From the NCBI GenBank assembly GCA_019136395.1, contig JAGVUH010000046.1, positions 1 through 28,375 of the forward strand: a stretch of DNA of 28,375 nucleotides. Direction: 5' to 3'. Made by a program: the position numbers and the translations under genes. This document shows positions 1 through 7,700 of this stretch, piece by piece. Position 1 is the first letter of the stretch. Each line of letters starts with the position of its first letter. This DNA comes from Gammaproteobacteria bacterium. Lineage in GTDB: Bacteria; Pseudomonadota; Gammaproteobacteria; Chromatiales; Chromatiaceae. The notes below the pieces were generated by a model. That model ran no database searches and was not told the origin of the DNA. It saw only the letters and a list, made by a program, of their open reading frames with translations.

Positions 1-348
1 CAGGCCGCGGATGCGCGACTCCCGTTCCCCCAGGGCCGTGGTCATGATGATGCCGCAGCGGCTGCGCTGGCGGAGCCGGGCCGCCAAGGCATAGCCGTCC
101 TCGCGGTCCTCGCCGAGCAGGATGTCGAGCAGGGCAATATCCATCGGGTTCGCGTCCAGTACCCGATCGAGGCCTTCGCCGTTGGCCAGGGAAATGACTT
201 CGTAGTCAAGGTCGGACAGGATGGTAACCATGATCTCGCGCAGGGTGGCATCGTCTTCCACCACCAACACCCGAATGGCGTCGCCCCGCGCCGGATCGAG
301 ACCAAGGCCGGTGACATCTGGCTCGTCCTTTCCGTCGATCGCTGCCAT
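1..348 (-). CDS. Response regulator, receiver domain, 3' end outside window
   Basis: Phosphoacceptor receiver domain of a two-component response regulator, read on the minus strand and running off the left edge. It is open for 116 codons from an ATG at 348. After about 25 residues the receiver begins: IRVLVVEDD (acidic pair), ALLDILLGE (phosphoacceptor Asp) and IIMTTALGE (conserved Thr). The switch Lys and any output domain lie outside the window. It is strikingly similar to the receiver of the complete regulator at 2703-3392, both in protein (LLDILLGE, EDGY, LAARLRQR, GIIMTTALGERE, RIRGL) and in DNA (first 70 bases against about 2808-2880), so the two are paralogues. Unlike that paralogue it has no HTH before the receiver. 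The frame stays open upstream of 348 into ATPase-like sequence, so a GTG start farther upstream cannot be excluded. The cognate kinase is not visible. Confidence 0.8.
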   Translation of the reverse strand, partial: MAAIDGKDEPDVTGLGLDPARGDAIRVLVVEDDATLREIMVTILSDLDYEVISLANGEGLDRVLDANPMDIALLDILLGEDREDGYALAARLRQRSRCGIIMTTALGERESRIRGL

Positions 349-360
349 TTTCCCATAGGT

Positions 361-445
361 CGCGCCGTTAATGTGTCGATGCAGCGCCGCCTCGATATCG
401 CCCACCGCGCCACAGCGCCTCGAACTCCTCGGCGTGACAGCGAAC
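361..445 (-). pseudogene. Degenerate fragment of an AAA-ATPase gene
   Basis: Two short blocks match the intact ATPase gene in the same order and orientation. Bases 378-396 are identical over 19 nt to 1958-1976, encoding IEAALH. Bases 417-434 match 2086-2103 at 17 of 18 positions, encoding EFEAL. The blocks are 20 nt apart here but 109 nt apart in the intact gene, and their frames no longer agree. This looks like a remnant of a second ATPase copy with an internal deletion, lying between the left response regulator and the intact ATPase. The remnant status is an inference from these two matches. Confidence 0.6.
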
Positions 446-485
446 CCTCTCCGTAGGAACGCCATCCCCGGCGCGACCCTCCCCG

Positions 486-2288
486 TCACACCGCCCGCCA
501 CACCAACCGCTCCACCCCCAAGGCCACCACAGCGAAGGCGCGGAGATCCTTCAGGCCATGGCGCACGCGCAGGGTGGCGCCATAGTCCGCGGCCTGCGCC
601 GCGGCCTCATCCAGCTTCGCCGCCACCGCAGGTAGTGCCGCCAAGGCCTCCCGCGACTGGCCGCGCACCTCTTCACCGCTCAGCCCCAACGCCTTCAACC
701 CCAGATACTTGAACTCCAGCAACAGATCCAGGGCCTGGAAGCGGCGCATGTCCGGTCGCAGGATCAGCGCCAGATCGGCATAGCCGCGGTCGGTCTCCAG
801 CTCCGAAACCGCCATGTAGAGCCGGTCGTCGAACAACAGGGTCAGAAACGCGAACTTCACCAGCAGCTCGTTGCTCCAGCGATAGTCGCGATTGGAGAGC
901 ACGCGGAAATAACGCTGCTCGATGAACTCCGCCAAGGGCTCAAGGTCCGCCTGCTGACCCAGCCGCCGCACCAGGGCCGGCAGGTCCCGCTGATCCCGCG
1001 GGTCGGTCAGCCAGCCCTCGCGCAGACGTTCCACATAGAGGCCGCGAGCCACCAGATTGGGGATGCGCAGCCGACACTCGTTGAAGGAGGTCAGTCCCGC
1101 CAGGGTGAGGATGCCGAAGAAATACAGCAGCGAGGCCATGAAGGGCTGATCCTTCACCGCCCGGAGTACATCCTCGACCCCGAAGCGCTGGATCAGCTCC
1201 GGGATCAGCACCCGGTCATCACCGCTCAGGGCCTCGATGAGCAGGTCCTCCCCCTGAGGCAGGCGGGCGATGTAGAGCAGCTTGTTGCGATCCATGGCCA
1301 GATTCTCGTCGAGCATCCGGCGCGGATACTGGCCTTGCTGCTGCAATGCCTTGATAAAATAGAGACTCAGCGTTGGGTTGTAGAGGCTCTCGGTTGCATC
1401 CTCGCTGAAGCGATAGCCGTTGTAGAAGGTGCGCATGGTGGCCAGCGCCTCGGCGGGCGACCAGTCGCCGCCTTCGCCTTCGCCTTCGCCCTTGCCTTTG
1501 CCCTTGGTAGCCAGTTGCGCCAACACGGTCCCAACCTCGGCTTCGGTAAACCCGCAGAGGTCGTTGAAGTGAGGCAGCAGATAGATGTTCTCCCCGACGT
1601 TGTAGCCGCTGGTCATATCGCTCAACACCACCGGCGAGACGCCGGTGATGAAGACCCGATCCAGTCCCATGCCGCCGGCGGCGGCCTTCACCGCCTTGAA
1701 CACCGTCTTGAGCAGGCCCTCGCCATAGAGCAACGCCTGGTAGCGATCACGACTGCCGTCGCGATCGGCCATCAGGACCTCGTTGGCGAAGTTGTCGTAT
1801 TCGTCGATCAGCAGATAGAGCTTGTAGGGAGTCTGGGAGACCGCCGACAGGGCCGAGCGCCAGGAGGAAAGGGCGTTGTCGGGTTGCACGACGATCGGCA
1901 CCGGGAGCCGATCGGCATAGCGCTGCCGGAAGGCGCTGATGCAATCGTTAAGATGCTGATGCAGCGCCGCCTCGATGGCGGCCACCTCGCCCTGGGCCTG
2001 GACCAGGGAGAAGTCCCAGCGCATGACGAAATACTGATTGCGCAGCGGGGTCGGCGCGCGGCCAACGGCCAGGCCGCCGAACAGGGCCTCGAACTGCTCG
2101 GCGCGGTTCAGGTCGTAGTAATGCTCTAGCATCGACAGCAGCAGGCTCTTGCCGAAGCGGCGCGGGCGCAGAAAGATCAGTTGCAGCCCCGCCTCCTCCA
2201 GGGACGAGATGCGGTCGGTGCGGTCCTGATACCAGTAACCCGCCTCGATCAGGGTGCCGAAATCGCTCAGGCCGTAGGGGAATTTCAT
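486..2288 (-). CDS. AAA-ATPase-like / PD-(D/E)XK nuclease-like protein (DUF1703 type)
   Basis: Protein of 600 residues. The N-terminal half is an AAA-ATPase-like domain with an atypical P-loop, RPRRFGKS (about residues 41-48), and a Walker B strand, LYLLIDEYDNF (about 157-167). Near the C-terminus, a D..P-D..LLLEFK segment (about 503-527) fits the PD-(D/E)XK nuclease fold of the family once called DUF1703. Such proteins are common in gammaproteobacteria and Bacteroidetes, often in many copies; a defence or mobile-element role has been suggested but the biochemical role is unsettled. The start at 2288 is preferred over in-frame codons up to 2507 because the family begins MKxPYGLSDF and GGAG lies 5 nt upstream. 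A Gly-Lys/Gly-Glu low-complexity stretch (1470-1505) sits mid-protein. The start overlaps the stop of a 38-codon upstream frame (ATGA). No lesion was seen. Confidence 0.85.
   Translation of the reverse strand: MKFPYGLSDFGTLIEAGYWYQDRTDRISSLEEAGLQLIFLRPRRFGKSLLLSMLEHYYDLNRAEQFEALFGGLAVGRAPTPLRNQYFVMRWDFSLVQAQGEVAAIEAALHQHLNDCISAFRQRYADRLPVPIVVQPDNALSSWRSALSAVSQTPYKLYLLIDEYDNFANEVLMADRDGSRDRYQALLYGEGLLKTVFKAVKAAAGGMGLDRVFITGVSPVVLSDMTSGYNVGENIYLLPHFNDLCGFTEAEVGTVLAQLATKGKGKGEGEGEGGDWSPAEALATMRTFYNGYRFSEDATESLYNPTLSLYFIKALQQQGQYPRRMLDENLAMDRNKLLYIARLPQGEDLLIEALSGDDRVLIPELIQRFGVEDVLRAVKDQPFMASLLYFFGILTLAGLTSFNECRLRIPNLVARGLYVERLREGWLTDPRDQRDLPALVRRLGQQADLEPLAEFIEQRYFRVLSNRDYRWSNELLVKFAFLTLLFDDRLYMAVSELETDRGYADLALILRPDMRRFQALDLLLEFKYLGLKALGLSGEEVRGQSREALAALPAVAAKLDEAAAQAADYGATLRVRHGLKDLRAFAVVALGVERLVWRAV
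1470..1505. repeat. Hexanucleotide repeat inside the ATPase gene
   Basis: Six consecutive units of a GCCTTC-like hexamer: three perfect, then GCCCTT, GCCTTT, GCCCTT. On the coding strand they give alternating Lys-Gly and Glu-Gly residues. Gain or loss of a unit would keep frame and only change the length of a Gly/charged linker. Confidence 0.8.
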
Positions 2289-2401
2289 GCCTTCTCCAGA
2301 GATGCGATGCAATCTGTCGCGATGGGGTCCCGGCGGCCCTGGTCTCCGTGACCGGCCTGGATGAGCTTGCCGAAATCGCTCAGGCCATAGGGGACTTTCA
2401 T
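2285..2401 (-). pseudogene. 38-codon remnant of a second ATPase start, coupled to the intact gene
   Basis: An ATG at 2401 opens a 38-codon frame. Its first 17 residues, MKVPYGLSDFGKLIQAG, repeat the N-terminus of the ATPase just downstream (MKFPYGLSDFGTLIEAG), after which similarity stops. Its TGA overlaps the ATG of the intact gene as ATGA. The simplest reading is the left-over 5' end of a duplicated ATPase gene. Because it is still open and ends exactly on the next start, it could serve as a translated leader that couples translation to the ATPase. The match is seen directly; a leader function is inference. Confidence 0.6.
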
Positions 2402-2702
2402 GGCTGTCCGGGGTGCCTCCATGGAAGCCCCGGCTGTCGGGCGGGCCGGACTCTGCTCGCAGTCTAGCAGACCCTCGCAGGCCCGAAGCCGGGATAGCCG
2501 CCGTCAAGGGCCTTGATGATCGAGAACATGCATGAGTTTTTTAGACCTGAGGTTTTGTCAACTCACCCTCAGGGGTGATACCACAAGCAACTCAGTAATC
2601 TTGATATGACTAACCTCCGCCGGCACGAGGAGGTCGCCATAGGCGCATCGGTCGCCTCGTCAGGATCGGCAGACTTGTCAGGATCGACCTGGCTTGGTCG
2701 AC
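2402..2702. other. Intergenic region between ATPase remnant and response regulator
   Basis: About 300 bases without a convincing gene. It contains one palindromic site (2563-2578), an AT-rich patch around 2530-2560, and a short direct repeat of TTGTCAGGATCG-like sequence near 2660-2690. No clear terminator with a U-tract was found. Confidence 0.5.
2563..2582. promoter_or_regulatory. Palindromic site, copy 1 (candidate operator)
   Basis: TCACCCTCAGGGGTGA is a near-perfect dyad (7-bp arms, 2-bp centre, one mismatch) followed by TACC. The 13-base stretch CAGGGGTGATACC is identical to that at 3488-3500. It lies about 160 bases upstream of the 38-codon frame and ATPase start. Two copies upstream of neighbouring minus-strand genes suggest a regulator-binding site; the binding protein is unknown and the adjacent LuxR-type regulator is only a candidate. 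Confidence 0.45.
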
Positions 2703-3392
2703 TCAGACCGTGGCCGGGCGAATCCGCCGCAAAACGCTGCGGATGACAGCCTCGAGTTCATCAAAGTCGATCGGCTTTACCAGGTAGGCATCGGCGCCGG
2801 TGTCCAGGCCGCGGATTCGTTCCTCCCGTTCCCCCAGCGCCGTGGTCATGATGATGCCGCAGGGGCAGCGCTGGCGCAGGCGCGCGGCCAGGGTGTAGCC
2901 GTCCTCGTGACCCTCGCCCAGCAGGATGTCGAGCAGGGCGACATCCACCGGACCGGCGGCCAGCGCCTGATCCAGGCCCTCGCCATCGGCCAACCCGGTC
3001 ACCGCGTAGCCTCGCTCGGACAGGATGGTGACCATCACCTCCCTAAGGATCGGGTTGTCCTCCACTACCAGAACCCGTAGTGGCCCGGTGCTTCCGCCGC
3101 TCAGGGCGGAAGAGGCGCCCTCCGGTCCGCCCCACGTCCCGCTATCCGCCCCCTGCGCCCGGAGCAGATCCATCATCCGCACCAGTTCGACCATGGAGCG
3201 CAGGCCCAAGCGGCGGAAGATTTCAGCCCGATGCGTCTTGACGGTGTTGACGCTGGTGCCCAGCCGGTCGGCGATCTGCTTGTTAATCAAGCCATTGGCC
3301 ATCAGCGCGCAGACCTCACGCTGGCGGGGGGTGAGGTGCTCGAAGCGGGCGCGGGTATCTACCGGAATAATTGAATGAAATTCGCTGATCAT
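2703..3392 (-). CDS. Response regulator with inverted order: LuxR-type HTH then receiver
   Basis: Protein of 229 residues. Residues 18-75 form a LuxR/NarL-type helix-turn-helix (LTPRQREVCALMANGLINKQIA, then TVKTHRAEIFRRLG). After a Gly/Ser-rich linker (about 80-104) comes a complete receiver domain with acidic pair E111/D112, phosphoacceptor D155 in ALLDILLGE, T183/T184 and switch lysine K206 in LVKPID. Canonical NarL-family regulators have receiver first and HTH last, so this order is reversed. It is presumably a phosphorylation-dependent transcription factor. The kinase is not in the window, and targets may include itself, since a palindrome lies about 90 bases upstream (3481-3496). The receiver is closely related to the partial regulator at 1-348. 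It ends in TGA, and the ribosome-binding site is weak (AGAG). The gene appears intact. Confidence 0.85.
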   Translation of the reverse strand: MISEFHSIIPVDTRARFEHLTPRQREVCALMANGLINKQIADRLGTSVNTVKTHRAEIFRRLGLRSMVELVRMMDLLRAQGADSGTWGGPEGASSALSGGSTGPLRVLVVEDNPILREVMVTILSERGYAVTGLADGEGLDQALAAGPVDVALLDILLGEGHEDGYTLAARLRQRCPCGIIMTTALGEREERIRGLDTGADAYLVKPIDFDELEAVIRSVLRRIRPATV

Positions 3393-3480
3393 CTCTGGCC
3401 TGGGGGGTGAGTTAGGCCGATTATGCTATCCCAAAGAGGGTGATTTCCCTATAGGCATAGTTGCTATCTTCTTGGCCGAG

Positions 3481-3500
3481 TCACCCCCAGGGGTGATACC
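3481..3500. promoter_or_regulatory. Palindromic site, copy 2 (candidate operator)
   Basis: TCACCCCCAGGGGTGA is a perfect 7-bp inverted repeat around a CA centre, followed by TACC. It shares 13 identical bases with copy 1 at 2570-2582. It lies 89 bases upstream of the response regulator start, a position suited to autoregulation, and about 310 bases upstream of the giant gene. A TCACCCCCCAGG half-site-like sequence on the minus strand also sits just before the regulator start (near 3397-3412). Confidence 0.5.
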
Positions 3501-3717
3501 TCATTGTCGAGATGTAGGTGAAAATACGGAGAAGGAGAAATTTTGGTCGATCAGCGTCCAGCCCTTGGCGATCGACCTCATTGCGGATCGTCATGCGCCA
3601 CCATGTGAACCCTGCCTGATGGGTAAGGTAGTTGCCGATATACCGGAACAGGTAATAGGGTCGAATGTTTTGGGACAGCATGATGGCTGAGTTCCAGTTT
3701 TTGGGGGTCAAATGGGC

Positions 3718-3745
3718 TGCGGATGATGCGGAAGCATCCACCGCA
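3718..3745 (+). other. Hairpin with GNRA-type loop upstream of the giant gene
   Basis: TGCGG (3718-3722) pairs with CCGCA (3741-3745), and GATGC (3725-3729) pairs with GCATC (3734-3738). They are separated by a 2x2 internal loop and closed by GGAA. It would lie in the 5' leader of the giant gene, about 65 bases before the ATG. Its function is unknown. Confidence 0.35.
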
Positions 3746-3808
3746 CCTATGCAAATCATCTCTATCATCTTGAGTTCGTTACCTGAACCGTAGGGTAAAT
3801 TCGAGAAT

Positions 3809-4480
3809 ATGATCATGAAGTTAGGTAAGCTGGGTTCGTCCATATCAAGTCTGCTGTTGGCAGCCCCGTTGGGCCTCGCGGCGCTGCAAGCCCATGCTTA
3901 TCCATATCCTCCAGCTTGGGACGGCCCAACATGGGATGCCGGCGAGGTTATCGAGGGCTTCTCTCCGACCACGCAGGACGATGATCACGGGGGCGCAATC
4001 CATTTCGCCCCCGCTCCATGGCCAGCGGAACCCGGCAACCCTGCCGAGTGCGGGGTCCAGTGTGGTGACTGGAAGCCTTATTCCCGCTTCCAGACGGGCG
4101 TCAACGACCCTAGGGTGCAGGACCCCTCCAACGGCGGTACCTCGCCCCAAAACTACGTCAACATCGCCTCCTCGTGCATTGACAAGAACCTGCCCAGCAT
4201 CTACTACCACCTGCGCAAGGGCCAGGCGGCCGATGGCAGTGAAGACGTCATCATGTTCCGCTGGCGGGTGGAGCAGATCGCCAACACCTACGCCACTGGA
4301 CCCTCGCCAGGCAACTTTAGCGCCACCGATCCCTGGAACTCGGCACTCTGGACCGTGCTCTTCGATCTGGATGGCGACGGTTTCCGGGACCTGTCGGCCC
4401 ACCTGGATGGCTCTTCTGGCGCGCCATCAGCCGCCATTGATCGGGTGGCCGGTATCTGGGGCAACATTCCCACCCAATAG
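3809..4480 (+). CDS. Giant IPTL-CTERM surface protein, N-terminal part up to in-frame TAG
   Basis: First 223 codons of the giant exported protein. The start at 3809 (a second ATG lies two codons later) gives a signal peptide: MKLGK basic start, hydrophobic [13 protein letters not shown], likely cleavage at AHA before YPYP (about residue 30). The mature part has no domain I can name; it contains [10 protein letters not shown], an acidic loop of Ca-binding type. The frame meets TAG at 4478-4480 after GNIPTQ and then continues open in the same frame as VDYQNDPSIKLIAHNPTAFIGG, joining the large frame that contains the ATG at 4709. The stop therefore interrupts one gene rather than ending it. It may be a nonsense mutation, a sequencing error or, less likely, a recoded codon. 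If real and not read through, only a secreted fragment of about 190 residues would be made. Confidence 0.75.
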   Translation: MIMKLGKLGSSISSLLLAAPLGLAALQAHAYPYPPAWDGPTWDAGEVIEGFSPTTQDDDHGGAIHFAPAPWPAEPGNPAECGVQCGDWKPYSRFQTGVNDPRVQDPSNGGTSPQNYVNIASSCIDKNLPSIYYHLRKGQAADGSEDVIMFRWRVEQIANTYATGPSPGNFSATDPWNSALWTVLFDLDGDGFRDLSAHLDGSSGAPSAAIDRVAGIWGNIPTQ

Positions 4481-4708
4481 GTTGATTATCAAAACGACCC
4501 CAGCATCAAACTGATTGCCCATAATCCCACGGCCTTTATTGGTGGCACTAACAAAATTCTGAATTTTCTGGGGGATCCCGAAAATCCGACCGAAATCTGG
4601 CCTAATGGCTCCGCCGAGCGCACCTGGGATTACGGCACCACCCGCTCCAAGCTGGTTTACACCAACTCCTGTACCGAATACTTCATCGACTACCAGATAC
4701 CGGCGCGG

Positions 4709-7700
4709 ATGCTGGATGCCTCCAGCGGAGGACCTAACCCGAGCCTGAACGGCCCCAAAATCACCCGCGATACCCCGATTTCCATGCTGTTCTGCACCGC
4801 GAACAGCCTCAATAATCCTTTCCAGAAGGACTGCGCCCTCAACGCCAGCTACGTAGGCGACGTCGCCAAGCCGGCGCCCTTTGGCGACTATCTCTCTTTT
4901 AACAAGGAAACCCCTTACGCCCAGCCCATCGTCACCAGTGTTACCGCCACTGCGCCTAGCACCTGCCCGGGAAATTACTCCCTTACAGCCAAGATCCAGG
5001 ACACCCTGTACGTCAATCAGAGCGGCTCGGTTGAGCCCTCCATCCAGTCGGTCAAATTCTATTATTGGTTCGACCGGAACGGCGACGGCAAGACCACGGG
5101 CGACACGGGCAGTGTCTGGACTTACGCCGTGGACGGCGTGCTCAAGCCAGGCACCCTCAACACCTGGACCGCGAGCTGGAATGCCAAAACCCTGCTGAAG
5201 GGCCGTTATTTGGTTGGCGTCCAGGCCCTGGACGATGGGACCAAGCACGACAATGACGTCCCCGATGTTCCGGTCGACCATCGCACCTTCTCCTATCTGC
5301 CGGGGAGCGATGATCTCGCGACGCAGGCGCAGATCTATACCAACGATTGGAGTTGGGACGGGCTGGCCAAGATTTGGGTGCCTGGTTCTGATATTGGCTG
5401 GATCGAAGGCCAGGAACCACCCGTTTTCCCTGGCCATTACCCAGCCATTGCCCCTGGACCCACCGAAGACTGGTACGGCAACCCCGATGTGACCGGCGTC
5501 CAGACCGCCCTGATCGGCGTGGCTCTGAATGTCTGCGGCGTCTCCCCCGAGTTAGTCAAATCGGCCAATGTTGCGGAAACCACCGCCGGGGGCGACGTTC
5601 AATACACCTTGAAGGTCGTCAACAAAACGGCTGGAACCCTTAGCCTGAATAGCATCACCGACACCCTGCCGGACGGCTTCAGTTACGTCAGCACCCAGGG
5701 CCCGAGCGACTCCCCCGCCAGCAGCCTCTGCACGAGTTCCTGCCCCACGCCGATAACGGGCGACGGCAATAGCTATACCTGGACCTTCTCGCCCGCGGCA
5801 ACAGTACAGGGGAATTGCACGGAGCCGGATTATTCGGCCTGCACCCGGACCCTGGTCTACAAGACTCAGGCCTCGGCCACGGTGGGTACCTACAACAATG
5901 TCGCGAGCATGGTGACCGACTTCGGCAGCGTCGCCAGCAATCCGGTCCAGGTGGGCGTCGGCGCGCCGCGTCTCAGCCTCAGCAAGACCCCGACGGACGG
6001 CGCCAACCCGCCGAATCCCAAATACAGCGCCGCGCCTGGCGAGACCATCACCTACGTCATCACCTATGCCAACGACTCGCCGGTGACCGCCACCGGCGTC
6101 GTCCTCACCGACGTCATCCCAGACGGCCTGACCTATGGCAGTTGCACGGGTGGATGCACGCATTCCGGCGACACGCTCACCTGGCAGATCGGCGATCTCG
6201 CGCCGGGTGAGGGCCCCTATACGTTGAGCTATACCGCCACCGTCACCGATCCCTATCCGGCGACGGCGCAGGTTCCCAACGTCAATACCGCCACCATCGA
6301 CGGCGAGAATACCGACCCGGCGGAGGCCAGCGCCTCGGTCTTTGTCGCGACACCACGGCCGAAATTGGTGATTCAGAAGACCGCCAACAAGACCCTGGTG
6401 GACCCGGCGGGCAGCAGTCCTGCCAATCAGGTGACCTTTACCCTGAGCTACGCCAATACGGGCGATGCCGCAACGACCGGCGCCGTGCTGTCCGATCCGA
6501 TACCGGCAGGCTTCACCTTCGTGAGTTGTTCTGGCAGTTGCGCCCATCCGGGGGTGGGAAATATCGGCACGGTTTCCTGGAACCTTGGCACCCTGAGCGC
6601 GGGCGCAACTGGGTCCGTGACCGTTACCGCCCAGGCCAGCAATCCCTTTACCGGGACCGCCAATCCGGTGACCAACACGGCGAGCCTTTCGTCGGCGGAG
6701 ATCACGACGCCGGTGACGGATAGCGCGGATGTGGGCGTCAGCCAGAGCGGACAGCTCTGCCGCACCCTCTACCTGTCCGACCAGCAAGGCGATGTCGGCA
6801 ACGATGGGGCTCAATACCTCGCCACGACGGCGACCCCGACGGGGGCGACGACGACCATAGCAAAGCTCGCGGATGATGCGGCCAATACCGGCATCATCGA
6901 GATCGCCCGGTTCTACCAGGACCCGGCATCCAGTCAGCTCGTCACCTTTGACGGTACTTCCACGCTTGACGGCCAACTCGACTATAACAAGACCGCATCG
7001 CTTGGCGGATTGGCGCAATCCAACTCGGTCCTGTACCTCACCGTCTTCGATTACGACCCGAGCACCGGCGGCACCACGCAAATCGCTCAAAGCGTCAAGA
7101 CCGATAATGGCGCGCCGACCCCGCCTGTCGATCTGACCGGGGTCACGCCCACCGGCTCCCTGGCCAAAGGGCATCGCCTGTTGATCGTGATGGGCGTGGA
7201 TATGGCCTCCGGTAAGGCCACGACCATCGAGCTGCATGCCAACTCTGTCAACAGCTATGTGGAGATCTGCGCGCCGCCCCCGGCGAATCTGGTGCTCGAC
7301 AAGACCGTCGATACCGCGAGCGTCGACGCCACCGGCAGCGGCCGTACCCTGACCTACACCCTCAACTACGCCAACACCAGCGGCGCGACTGGCGCCACCG
7401 GGGCCATTCTCACCGATACCCTGCCGATCTCTGGCGTGACCTACAGCAGCTGCTCCGTGTCTGGAAGTCACTTTGCCGGGTGCAGTCACGCGGGCGGCGT
7501 GGTCAGCTTCCATAATGGATTGGGTAGCGGGGTGAGCATTCCGGCCGGCGCGAGCGGCAGCGTCACCGTCACGGTCAACGTGGCGGATAGCCTGAGCGTG
7601 AGCCGCCTGACCAACACCGCCAGCATCAGCTCCGACCAGACCTCGGCCGTGGAGGCCACCGCCGATAGCACCGTGGTCGGCGGCGAGGACCCCGAGGGAA

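Larger units (their letters stand above)
3393..3808. other. Divergent intergenic region
   Basis: About 416 bases between the minus-strand regulator and the plus-strand giant gene; promoters for both should lie here. It holds a palindrome at 3481-3496 and a hairpin at 3718-3745 (TGCGG and GATGC arms, GGAA tetraloop of GNRA type, small internal loop). The hairpin would fall in the 5' leader of the giant gene. It does not match a riboswitch consensus known to me. Short open frames on both strands have no recognisable protein features and are not called. The base composition is more AT-rich than the genes on either side. Confidence 0.5.

Noticed and set aside
2289..2507. Upstream extension of the ATPase to 2507
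   Set aside because: The extra 73 residues are unlike the family and are antisense or out of frame to the duplicated start at 2401; the family start and a good ribosome-binding site are at 2288.
3718..3745. Hairpin with GGAA loop as a possible c-di-GMP riboswitch
   Set aside because: The GNRA-type loop and neighbouring stem look suggestive, but the conserved core bases of the GEMM-I and GEMM-II classes are not present nearby. Kept only as an unassigned hairpin.
3481..3843. Minus-strand open frame of 120 codons and plus-strand frame 3472-3690 in the divergent intergenic region
   Set aside because: There are no recognisable domains or ribosome-binding sites, the two frames conflict with each other, and the minus frame overlaps the signal peptide start of the giant gene.
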